Below, piece after piece: positions 1 to 5,229 of a stretch of 8,004 nt of DNA. Every line of letters begins with the position of its first letter. Positions within the stretch are counted from its first letter, which is position 1. Both the position numbers and the translations under genes were made by a program. Under the pieces are notes generated by a model. It was given only the letters and a program-made list of their open reading frames with translations. It did no database searches and was not told the origin of the DNA. Source of the stretch: Candidatus Poribacteria bacterium (GTDB lineage Bacteria; Poribacteria; WGA-4E; WGA-3G); contig VYFM01000537.1 in assembly GCA_009842375.1 (NCBI GenBank), forward strand, positions 1 through 8,004, given 5' to 3'.

Positions 1-99
1 CTATATATATCGATTGCATGAATTGAGATACGCTAAGAGCAAATAAGAATCTCTGATAAAACAGAACCAAAAAGGAGCAAATAAAAAAAGTGAAAATCG

Positions 100-158
100 C
101 GTCACATTCCTTGTCCTGACTGGATTCATCACGTCACTGTGACGTGTGAAAACGTCAC
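100..158. promoter_or_regulatory. Cluster of CGTCAC/GTGACG motifs with a 17-bp palindrome (possible operator)
   Basis: CGTCAC occurs at 100-105, 132-137 and 153-158, with the inverse GTGACG at 139-144. The middle pair forms a palindrome at 130-146 with two 8-bp arms (CACGTCAC and GTGACGTG) around one T. The direct copies start 32 and 21 bp apart, close to three and two helical turns, so they would face the same side of the DNA. A second, CRP-like dyad, TGTGA-N5-TCACA, lies at 145-159, one base shorter than the CRP spacing. The cluster ends on the -35 of a promoter at 154-182. Binding by a dimeric regulator is inferred; the regulator is unknown. Confidence 0.4.
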
Positions 159-182
159 AATTTCATGAGGTAAGAATATAAT
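154..182 (+). promoter_or_regulatory. Candidate sigma70-type promoter without an obvious downstream gene
   Basis: A perfect TATAAT lies at 177-182. It is preceded after exactly 17 bp by GTCACA (154-159), which matches the -35 consensus TTGACA at four of six positions. The -35 overlaps the last copy of the CGTCAC motif. Transcription would begin near 189, but no convincing reading frame follows before the operon at 1000. It may be the leftover promoter of a lost gene or may drive a small RNA. Confidence 0.4.
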
Positions 183-232
183 GCTTCTACTTTCAAATGC
201 ATATATAGTATTTGGCACCACTTACATTATCG

Positions 233-357
233 TAGGGGCGAGATCTCCTCGCCCGTCCGCTCACTACAGTCCTGTATGACCGAGCGAGCAAAACGATCTC
301 CGACATGGTTGTCTGAATCACTAAATTAACGCTAATAGGGCAAGGTAACCTCGCACC
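233..357. repeat. Two degenerate GGGCGAG-type palindromic repeats
   Basis: At 236-254 there is a perfect hairpin with arms GGGCGAG and CTCGCCC and a 5-nt loop, preceded by GTAGG. At 337-357 a weaker copy reads like GGGCAAGGTAACCTCGCACC. Between them are smaller inverted repeats: TACAG/CTGTA at 265-269 and 272-276, and CGCTC/GAGCG at 258-262 and 282-286. These look like dispersed REP-like elements; assignment to one family is by resemblance. Nothing coding was seen here. Confidence 0.45.
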
Positions 358-447
358 GACGATGAAGATACGATTCTCTGCAAGAGTTCAAGTAACGTAT
401 TGTGAGATAGAATGTAGTTATTACCAAAAATTGACTTTAACCCTCTT

Positions 448-489
448 CCCGTCAAATCCCCATGCTTTAGCTTGCGGGATGTAGATGGG
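448..489 (+). repeat. Imperfect stem-loop resembling an IS200/IS605 end
   Basis: The outer stem CCCGTC (448-453) pairs with GATGGG (484-489) through one G-T wobble. The inner stem ATCCC (456-460) pairs with GGGAT (476-480), and the tip is GC-TTTA-GC (464-471). CTTTAG-tipped hairpins of this kind are common at the ends of tnpB-carrying elements. Orientation, and whether it is the left end of the 617-787 remnant, cannot be decided. Confidence 0.35.
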
Positions 490-616
490 TAAACACCTTG
501 ATATTGAGAAAGAAATATGAGATAATATGGATACCTTTTCAGCGGTGGATGTTATGAGTATCTGCGACATCACTAAAGATGGGAAAAGGGTTCTTTACCG
601 GAAAGATTCTTCATGA

Positions 617-787
617 GAAAGACCTATAAATATAAGATACAAAACAAAACCTTGTAGCCACTGTGGACATACAAACAAAACACTAACGCTTTCAGATAGG
701 CATTGGATATGTCCTAAGTGTGATACTGAACACGATAGGGACATCAATGCGGTTATCAATATCAAACAGGCAGACTTAGCTGCCTAA
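617..787 (+). pseudogene. tnpB: C-terminal remnant of TnpB (IS200/IS605 RNA-guided nuclease)
   Basis: The frame after a TGA at 614-616 reads into the end of a TnpB-type protein. CSHC is at 653-664 and CPKC at 710-721, forming the four-cysteine zinc finger. HDRDINAVINI follows, holding the last RuvC acidic residue. The frame stops at TAA 785-787. TnpB proteins are usually 350-400 residues; about 57 codons remain, with no start codon or ribosome binding site. Upstream in the same frame, 527-613 could encode a short stretch beginning MDTFSAVDVMSICDITKDGK that might be residual RuvC-I sequence, but this is weak. Beyond the TAA the frame continues with S-G-V-D-R-R-R-S-S-D-R-Q, which resembles normal TnpB tails, so the TAA may be a nonsense mutation from TTA. 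The family assignment is firm; the gene is dead. Confidence 0.8.
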
Positions 788-875
788 AGTGGAGTAGACA
801 GAAGACGTAGCTCAGATCGGCAGTCTGCGAGGAAGCACAAGTTCCTACCTTTAGGTAGTGCGTACTATGACCAAG
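788..875 (+). ncRNA. Possible omega-RNA (reRNA) scaffold remnant at the IS right end
   Basis: In TnpB elements the guide RNA is made from the 3' end of tnpB and the right end. Here the DNA just after the TnpB remnant is strongly structured. A stem lies at 811-831 (CTC and AGA pairing with TCT and GAG across a two-base bulge). A perfect hairpin CCTACCT/AGGTAG-type stem lies at 845-858 with a TT tip, flanked by GCA (835-837) and TGC (859-861), which can extend it. Expression and exact ends are unknown, and the partner nuclease is lost, so this is a sequence fossil at best. Confidence 0.3.
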
Positions 876-884
876 TAGTTTTGA

Positions 885-906
885 TCTGTCCGCTTGAATG
901 GACAGA
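885..906 (+). repeat. Perfect 7-bp hairpin upstream of the dehydrogenase/PhyH operon
   Basis: TCTGTCC (885-891) pairs with GGACAGA (900-906) around an 8-nt loop. It sits between the IS remnant and the operon, and its right arm includes the possible -35 (899-904). It could be an operator, part of the IS right end, or a weak terminator; no proper T-run follows. Confidence 0.35.
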
Positions 907-928
907 AATGTCAATCCTTTTATATATT
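899..928 (+). promoter_or_regulatory. Candidate promoter for the 1000-2960 operon
   Basis: TGGACA (899-904, five of six matches to TTGACA) is followed after 18 bp by TATATT (923-928), or after 16 bp by TATATA (921-926). Transcription would start near 935, giving a leader of about 65 nt before the ATG at 1000. It lies directly beyond the decayed IS end, so the insertion may have placed or disturbed it. Confidence 0.4.
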
Positions 929-999
929 GCTCAAACACAAAGAGAGTGAAACAAAAGGTATAGCGAAAATTCATTCGTCTATGAAAATGGAGAATGTGA

Positions 1000-2058
1000 A
1001 TGAAAGAAATAATCAAGGTTGGAATCATTGGAGTCGGTGGTACGATCAGCAGCACAACAGTGATTCTCAACGGGGAACCGAATGTAAAACTCGTCGCTTT
1101 GGCGGATATGGATGCTAATCGTAGAAAAAGGGTTTTGGGTGATATTAAAGGGGTTCAGGTTTTCGACGATTATCAACAGATGTTTGACAAATGTGATTTA
1201 GATGCAGTCTGCATTGGACTTCCGACTTGGATGCACGCTCCCGTTTCACAAGAGGCAGTGGAGCGAGGGATGCATGTACTTTGCGAAAAACCACCTTCAA
1301 ATGATGCAACAGAACTGATACCAGTCACTCAACTTGCAGCGAGCAAGGGTTTAACCTATATGTTTGTACGCCAATCGCGCTTCTCAGCACGAATAATGGA
1401 AGGTCGTAGACTTATACAAGCGGGTGAACTCGGTGAGGTATATTATGCCGAAACTCGGTGGATACGAACACGATGGAGTTCCGCACGAGGATGGCGGCAT
1501 GATAAAGAAAAAGGTGGAGGTGTGTTACTTGATCTCGGTATCCACGCGATTGACAACGTTTGGTTTATGATGGGGTGTCCGCGTCCTACCGAAGCTATGG
1601 CTGGATTATATTGTAACTTTTCGCATCTCGTGCCTCCTGATCAGACCTATACTGCAGACGATGCTGCCTGTGGATTTGTCCGTTTTGAAAACGGATGTAC
1701 CTTACACTTCGCAGTCGCATTTTCGCTGAATACGACGAACCGACACAACCCATCAGAAGAAAGCAACCTTGTCCGAAGTGAAATTCAAGAGTTTCATCTT
1801 TACGGAACAAAAGCAGGGATTGAAAATGGGAAGCTACTGGTTGGAACGCCAGATGGTGTTAAGGTAAAACCGATGAAACCCTCTCCGCAAAAGGCAGATG
1901 ATATAACACTTCAAGCACAAGAGTTCATTCGAGCAATCCGAGAAAAGGATGAACCACTCAATTCAGGTTCACAGGCGGTGATGCTAATGCAGATGCTTGA
2001 TGCTGCGATGAAATCCAGTGAGATTGGCAGTGCCGTATCAATTCAACCGATTGCATAA
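1000..2058 (+). CDS. Gfo/Idh/MocA family NAD(P)-dependent oxidoreductase
   Basis: This 352-residue cytoplasmic protein is of usual family length. An N-terminal Rossmann fold begins at residues 7-15 with V-G-I-I-G-V-G-G-T. An acidic residue, D36, ends strand 2 (ALADMD) and suggests NAD preference. EKP is at 96-98, the lysine-proline motif next to nicotinamide. The C-terminal substrate domain has GGGVLLDLGIHAID at 172-185, with the D178/H182 pair typical of the active site. The family oxidises or reduces sugar, polyol or amine hydroxyls; the substrate here is unknown. The start is supported by GGAG at 989-992, 7 nt upstream; an earlier ATG at 981 is in another frame. The PhyH gene follows 20 bp after its stop, so the two are probably co-transcribed from a promoter near 899-928. 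The sequence looks intact and functional. Confidence 0.9.
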   Translation: MKEIIKVGIIGVGGTISSTTVILNGEPNVKLVALADMDANRRKRVLGDIKGVQVFDDYQQMFDKCDLDAVCIGLPTWMHAPVSQEAVERGMHVLCEKPPSNDATELIPVTQLAASKGLTYMFVRQSRFSARIMEGRRLIQAGELGEVYYAETRWIRTRWSSARGWRHDKEKGGGVLLDLGIHAIDNVWFMMGCPRPTEAMAGLYCNFSHLVPPDQTYTADDAACGFVRFENGCTLHFAVAFSLNTTNRHNPSEESNLVRSEIQEFHLYGTKAGIENGKLLVGTPDGVKVKPMKPSPQKADDITLQAQEFIRAIREKDEPLNSGSQAVMLMQMLDAAMKSSEIGSAVSIQPIA

Positions 2059-2078
2059 GTTCAAAAAGGAGGATAGCA

Positions 2079-2960
2079 ATGTCTATACAACATGACAGAG
2101 GTGGACTCACAGCAGAACACAAACAACGATTCCTTGATGACGGATTTCTACTTGTGAAAAATGTGTTGTCTCAACATGCAATTCAACCTCTAATGGATGA
2201 ACTCTCACAAAAGGTTGAAGAAGGGACGCAGGCAGCAGTAGAAGCAGGTATCCTTGATCCATCAAAAACTTATGATGATGAACCGTTTGAAACGCGTTTG
2301 GGATTGGTATCCCATGCCTGTTCCGATCCTGACTGGATTTGGCGGAATAGTTTCAGCAATCAGAAAATACGCACTGCAGGCATGTTCACACTTAGAACAG
2401 CACCAGAATTGCTTGATGTGGTTGGATCTGTCATCGGTCAGGAAATTCTTGCCCATCCGCAATATAACTTTCGTGCGAAATTGCCTAATCAGGACATTAC
2501 AGTGATTCCGTGGCACCAAGACTTGGCATATCTCATTCCAGAAGAGGCTGGAGAAACATTGGTTGTGAATGTATGGCTGCCATTGGCTAAAGCATACAAA
2601 GAAAATGGATGCATGCAAGTTATACGAGGATCGCATCGTTTCAATCTTATTGACCATAACTACCAAGCACCGACACCCGGACATACCGGTGGTAAAGGCA
2701 TTAGTGAAACGGATTTACCACCCGGTGATATAGTAACTACTGAACTTGATGTTGGAGATATACTACTGACGAATGAACGGGTTGTCCACCGTGGACTTCC
2801 GAACCGAGGAAGAACGGTTAGATGGAGTGTTGATACGCGTTATAGCCAAATTGGTCTCCCGACTGGACGCGCACACGTTCCTGGGTTTATTGCTCGGAGT
2901 GAGAAAAACCCTGATTCTGTAGCAATATCTCATCAGGATTGGAATCGTCAATTTGCATAG
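2079..2960 (+). CDS. Phytanoyl-CoA dioxygenase (PhyH) family Fe(II)/2-oxoglutarate oxygenase
   Basis: This 293-residue protein matches PhyH-type non-haem iron dioxygenases, which couple 2-oxoglutarate decarboxylation to hydroxylation of a small substrate. The N-terminus has the usual F-L-D-D-G-F-L-L-V-K opening (residues 18-27). The iron triad is visible as H146-Q-D148 in P-W-H-Q-D and distal H237 in R-V-V-H-R-G. R248 (V-R-W-S), 11 residues after H237, is the expected 2-oxoglutarate anchor. ENGCMQVIRGSH at 175-186 is a characteristic family segment. A strong AGGAGG (2067-2072) lies 6 nt before the ATG, fixing the start. No signal peptide is seen, so it is cytoplasmic. It follows the dehydrogenase by 20 bp, which suggests that one enzyme hydroxylates what the other oxidises, or that both act on one compound. 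The family covers many substrates besides phytanoyl-CoA, so none is assigned. Confidence 0.9.
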   Translation: MSIQHDRGGLTAEHKQRFLDDGFLLVKNVLSQHAIQPLMDELSQKVEEGTQAAVEAGILDPSKTYDDEPFETRLGLVSHACSDPDWIWRNSFSNQKIRTAGMFTLRTAPELLDVVGSVIGQEILAHPQYNFRAKLPNQDITVIPWHQDLAYLIPEEAGETLVVNVWLPLAKAYKENGCMQVIRGSHRFNLIDHNYQAPTPGHTGGKGISETDLPPGDIVTTELDVGDILLTNERVVHRGLPNRGRTVRWSVDTRYSQIGLPTGRAHVPGFIARSEKNPDSVAISHQDWNRQFA

Positions 2961-2996
2961 GTGCAATCACATCTTTGAAGTATTCCTTCCTTGTTT

Positions 2997-3022
2997 CAGT
3001 TTTTTTATCCGTTAAAAAACTG
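2997..3022. repeat. A/T-rich inverted repeat upstream of the LamG promoter
   Basis: CAGTTTTTT (2997-3005) and AAAAAACTG (3014-3022) form a perfect 9-bp stem with an 8-nt loop. It sits 36 bp past the PhyH stop and ends exactly at the -35 of the next promoter. The A-tract lies at about -40 to -45, where an UP-element would be. It could also weakly terminate the upstream operon, but the T-run is inside the stem, not after it. Confidence 0.35.
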
Positions 3023-3051
3023 TTGACCTATTTTGTCTTTTGTGATATATT
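3023..3051 (+). promoter_or_regulatory. Strong candidate promoter for the LamG gene (extended -10)
   Basis: TTGACC (3023-3028) is followed by a 17-bp spacer and TATATT (3046-3051). TGA at 3043-3045 immediately precedes the -10, giving an extended -10 (TGnTATATT). Transcription would start near 3058, about 32 nt before the ATT start proposed for the LamG gene. A/T-rich DNA upstream may add strength. Confidence 0.6.
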
Positions 3052-3075
3052 GGAATCAATAAAAAAATATTCATT

Positions 3076-3081
3076 AGGAGG
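3076..3081 (+). promoter_or_regulatory. Shine-Dalgarno AGGAGG that points to an ATT start
   Basis: The full AGGAGG has no ATG, GTG or TTG at the right distance in the LamG frame. The codon 8 nt downstream in that frame is ATT (3090-3092). The next ATG in frame, at 3135, is 53 nt away and has only a weaker AGGA (3125-3128) 6 nt before it. Confidence 0.6.
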
Positions 3082-3089
3082 AAATTTCA

Positions 3090-3845
3090 ATTTATCGTAA
3101 AATATTTTCGCTTATCATTCTAACAGGATTCCTTATGTTGCCTTTTTATGCTATATCATTTGATTTTAGGTATGTTGAGCTGCTTCTTTATTTTTCTTTT
3201 GATGATGACAGAGGGAATACGGTTGAGGATCTTTCCCCACATGGAAACGATGGAGATATCGTCGGAGCCGCGGATTTTGTTGAGGGCAAAGTCGGAGAAG
3301 CTTTAAAGTTCAGTCAGAACGCAGACGTTAAAGCACCCCATATACCATTAAACGATAAGAGTTTTACTGTAACATTATGGGCAAACCCGATGTTGACTGG
3401 TGGTGATCAACAATGCGTGTTCACGCAAACACAAGTAAATGCTGCGAACACAAGTCTGCACTACCGTATCTATAACAATGGCACTCTACGTATGGGATTT
3501 TACGGCAATGACCTTGATGCGGCTGCTGCAGTCAAAGCCAACGAGTGGGCACACATCTGTTTCTGGTGTGATGCAGATTCAAAAACCAGAAGAATATATA
3601 TCAATGGTGAACAAAAAGCTCAAGACCAAGGTAAATCGCTATATAAAGGAACTGCGGGGGATACCATGGTTGGTTCCTGGGGAGCAACAGGTCAAAAGTT
3701 TAACGGACTCATTGATGAAGTTATGGTATGGGACCGGGCATTGAGTGAGAAAGATATTGAATTCAGTATGAATCCTGGTGCTGCAGCAGTTGACGCAAAC
3801 GGTAAACTTACAACTACTTGGGGGCATATAAAAAATTCAAAATAG
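3090..3845 (+). CDS. Secreted LamG/concanavalin-like domain protein, probable ATT start
   Basis: Read from ATT at 3090 the product has 251 residues. Its N-terminus is a classic signal peptide: Y-R-K at 2-4, a hydrophobic core over residues 5-20 (IFSLIILTGFLMLPFY), then A-I-S. From the conventional ATG at 3135 (236 residues) the charged part and most of the core are lost. The mature part is a LamG-like beta-sandwich: a LYFSFDDDRGN opening, DLSPHGNDGDIVG near residues 47-59, and FNGLIDEVMVWDRALSEKDI at about 204-223, the usual closing strand and helix. The tail GKLTTTWGHIK resembles tails I recall from small LamG proteins of Poribacteria-like genomes. Such domains bind glycans or proteins; no catalytic motif is seen. 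The gene has its own promoter at 3023-3051 and converges on the minus-strand genes. ATT could instead be a mutated ATG or a sequencing error. Confidence 0.8.
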   Translation: MYRKIFSLIILTGFLMLPFYAISFDFRYVELLLYFSFDDDRGNTVEDLSPHGNDGDIVGAADFVEGKVGEALKFSQNADVKAPHIPLNDKSFTVTLWANPMLTGGDQQCVFTQTQVNAANTSLHYRIYNNGTLRMGFYGNDLDAAAAVKANEWAHICFWCDADSKTRRIYINGEQKAQDQGKSLYKGTAGDTMVGSWGATGQKFNGLIDEVMVWDRALSEKDIEFSMNPGAAAVDANGKLTTTWGHIKNSK

Positions 3846-3892
3846 GTTAAGTCTAATAGTATCTAAATATGACAGTTATCTCTATAATACTC

Positions 3893-3928
3893 AAAGTGTA
3901 GTGAGAAGTTATTATCTCACTACACTTT
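3893..3928. terminator. Perfect 14-bp stem-loop between convergent genes (candidate bidirectional terminator)
   Basis: AAAGTGTAGTGAGA (3893-3906) pairs without mismatch with TCTCACTACACTTT (3915-3928) around an 8-nt loop. It begins 47 bp after the LamG stop. The stem ends in A-A-A/T-T-T, so either strand has a short U-tract within the stem base, but no longer T-run follows. The position between convergent genes fits a shared terminator; a mobile palindrome is the alternative. Confidence 0.45.
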
Positions 3929-3962
3929 AAAATATTGCACACCTTCTAATACCATTTCTAAT

Positions 3963-4028
3963 AAATAAGGCGTCATTTGCTGAGGAATGCATGTAGGAGC
4001 GACCGCGACCGGAAGGTCGCTCCTACAG
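3963..4028 (+). repeat. REP-like element, copy 1: conserved leader plus perfect 13-bp palindrome
   Basis: A leader of about 29 bp, including GTCATTTGCTGAGGAAT, runs into TGTAGGAGCGACC (3992-4004). That arm pairs perfectly with GGTCGCTCCTACA (4015-4027) around a 10-nt loop. Positions 3963-4004 match 6425-6466 at 39 of 42 bases in the same orientation. It lies downstream of the 3' ends of both flanking convergent genes. Confidence 0.75.
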
Positions 4029-4099
4029 AAGAAAGATTGCTAATCAACAGTAATGGTTGAAACCGGTAATGGAACAATAATATTAGAATAGGTATAAGT

Positions 4100-5134
4100 C
4101 TATAACGAACCATCCCCAAACTTCTTGCGGAATAGTGATACTGTGTCATGGTCAGGATGGTTAGGCAGTTCCGCTGGAGACTCCCAAGTTTCATCAATCT
4201 CAGTAAGCTTCACAGGTTTCCCATCATTTTCTAATATAGATTTCCATCCAGCGAGAAAGACGTTGGTCTTATGCATTATCTGACCATAGGTTTGTGGCAT
4301 TACGTCGTGCAATGCCATGTTTTGGAATGCCCATATTGTCGGTAGCCATATCTCTGTTTGGTCAAAAGGATAACCAGTTCCTGTGTGAATTCTGAAATTT
4401 TCTCCACCATAAGCAGCGTGTGTGTGAATCTGGACTGTACCCCATGAACCACTTACTTGATGAAGTGTTCCATAAAATTGATGTCCATCACCACTCACGT
4501 GTTCCAAAGTAATGACACCGGGAGGACTATGCCAACTATCTGCTTGATATGCAACGGACACTACGGGATTTCCTGCCTCAACGATTGCCTTGCATACCAT
4601 ATAGACACCGTGAATTCCGTGTGTGGGATAGTCATCAAATGAGTTCGTAGCAGTGTAGCAGATAATCTGTTTATCACTTGCATAAGCCTTAGCACGTGAA
4701 ATCGCATCATTATGTTCGTGGCTTGATGGAACAAGTATTGTTGCCCCATGTTTTTCTGCTAATGTCACTATTTTACGTGCTTTTGCAAGGGAATTGGCAA
4801 ATGGACGATTGATAAGGTTCGGTAAACCTGCTTCCAGATAGGGTTCATGCAGAATGTGGTTCCACGGATGGTTGTAGTATCCACCGGAAATAATACCGTC
4901 TACCTTGCCTAACATGTCATCAAAATTCTTGACAGCTTCACAACCGTAAGATTCGGCAATTGCTTTCGCTTTATCGTATTCAATATCCCAACAATGTGTG
5001 ATACGCATTCCCGTGAACGGTGTATCCTTTTGACCGACTCTTGGATTAATTGCTGGTGCCCACAACGGCATATGTGAATAAGAATCTACATTAAGAAATC
5101 CAACGCGGAAAGGTTCAGAGTTAGGTGCATGCAT
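4100..5134 (-). CDS. Divergent Gfo/Idh/MocA-like protein lacking canonical cofactor motifs
   Basis: The 344-residue product has the family's general layout and length, but its signature motifs are altered. The opening reads R-V-G-F-L-N-V-D-S-Y-S-H (10-21) where family members have GxGxxG; this resembles a variant subgroup I recall beginning G-x-x-x-D-S/T-x-H. The lysine of EKP/DKP is missing, replaced by I-N-R-P (108-111). H172 and H175 in HGIHGVYMV (172-180) occupy roughly the usual G-x-H-x-x-D site. The start has GGAG (5141-5144) 6 nt away. It is the last of three minus-strand genes, 95 bp after the canonical dehydrogenase, and no promoter stands out between them. It may bind cofactor differently, be a non-catalytic partner, or have another activity. 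The frame is intact, with no sign of decay. Fold membership is likely, activity uncertain. Confidence 0.8.
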   Translation of the reverse strand: MHAPNSEPFRVGFLNVDSYSHMPLWAPAINPRVGQKDTPFTGMRITHCWDIEYDKAKAIAESYGCEAVKNFDDMLGKVDGIISGGYYNHPWNHILHEPYLEAGLPNLINRPFANSLAKARKIVTLAEKHGATILVPSSHEHNDAISRAKAYASDKQIICYTATNSFDDYPTHGIHGVYMVCKAIVEAGNPVVSVAYQADSWHSPPGVITLEHVSGDGHQFYGTLHQVSGSWGTVQIHTHAAYGGENFRIHTGTGYPFDQTEIWLPTIWAFQNMALHDVMPQTYGQIMHKTNVFLAGWKSILENDGKPVKLTEIDETWESPAELPNHPDHDTVSLFRKKFGDGSL

Positions 5135-5229
5135 GGTTATCTCCTTTTATCTTTTTTAGTCTTCAGTTCTCGTTTGTCAGTTAACAGAGATGTTTAATAT
5201 GTGTAAAAATCCTCTCATTGATTACTTTC

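Larger units (their letters stand above)
448..880 (+). mobile_element. Decayed IS200/IS605-family (IS1341-like) element
   Basis: Three parts support this. An end-like hairpin lies at 448-489, a 3' fragment of tnpB in frame at 617-787, and palindromic right-end sequence at 811-861. If all belong to one element, about 430 bp remain, far less than the 1.3-2 kb of an intact copy, so most of tnpB is gone and no tnpA is seen. The boundaries are approximate: these elements lack terminal inverted repeats and make no target duplication, so the edges cannot be fixed from one copy. The hairpin could instead come from a second, independent remnant. Confidence 0.5.

Noticed and set aside
145..159. CRP-type binding site (TGTGA-N5-TCACA)
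   Set aside because: The half-sites fit but the spacer is 5 instead of 6 bp, and the bases are better explained as part of the CGTCAC motif array, so no specific CRP site is called.
181..279. Small open frame of 32 codons, beginning MLLLSNAYIV, with a weak GAGG upstream
   Set aside because: Its ATG overlaps the TATAAT at 177-182, so that promoter cannot serve it, and its second half is just translation of the GGGCGAG palindromic repeat.
762..1070. Minus-strand open frame of 102 codons opposite the IS right end
   Set aside because: It lies antisense to the TnpB tail and the operon leader and has no family resemblance.
894..1118. Plus-strand open frame of 74 codons overlapping the first dehydrogenase start
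   Set aside because: It runs through the promoter and leader and into the dehydrogenase in another frame; composition is N/Q/K rich with no motif.
2262..2684. Minus-strand open frame of 140 codons
   Set aside because: It is antisense to the PhyH gene, whose iron and 2-oxoglutarate residues are all present; the antisense product has no recognisable motif.
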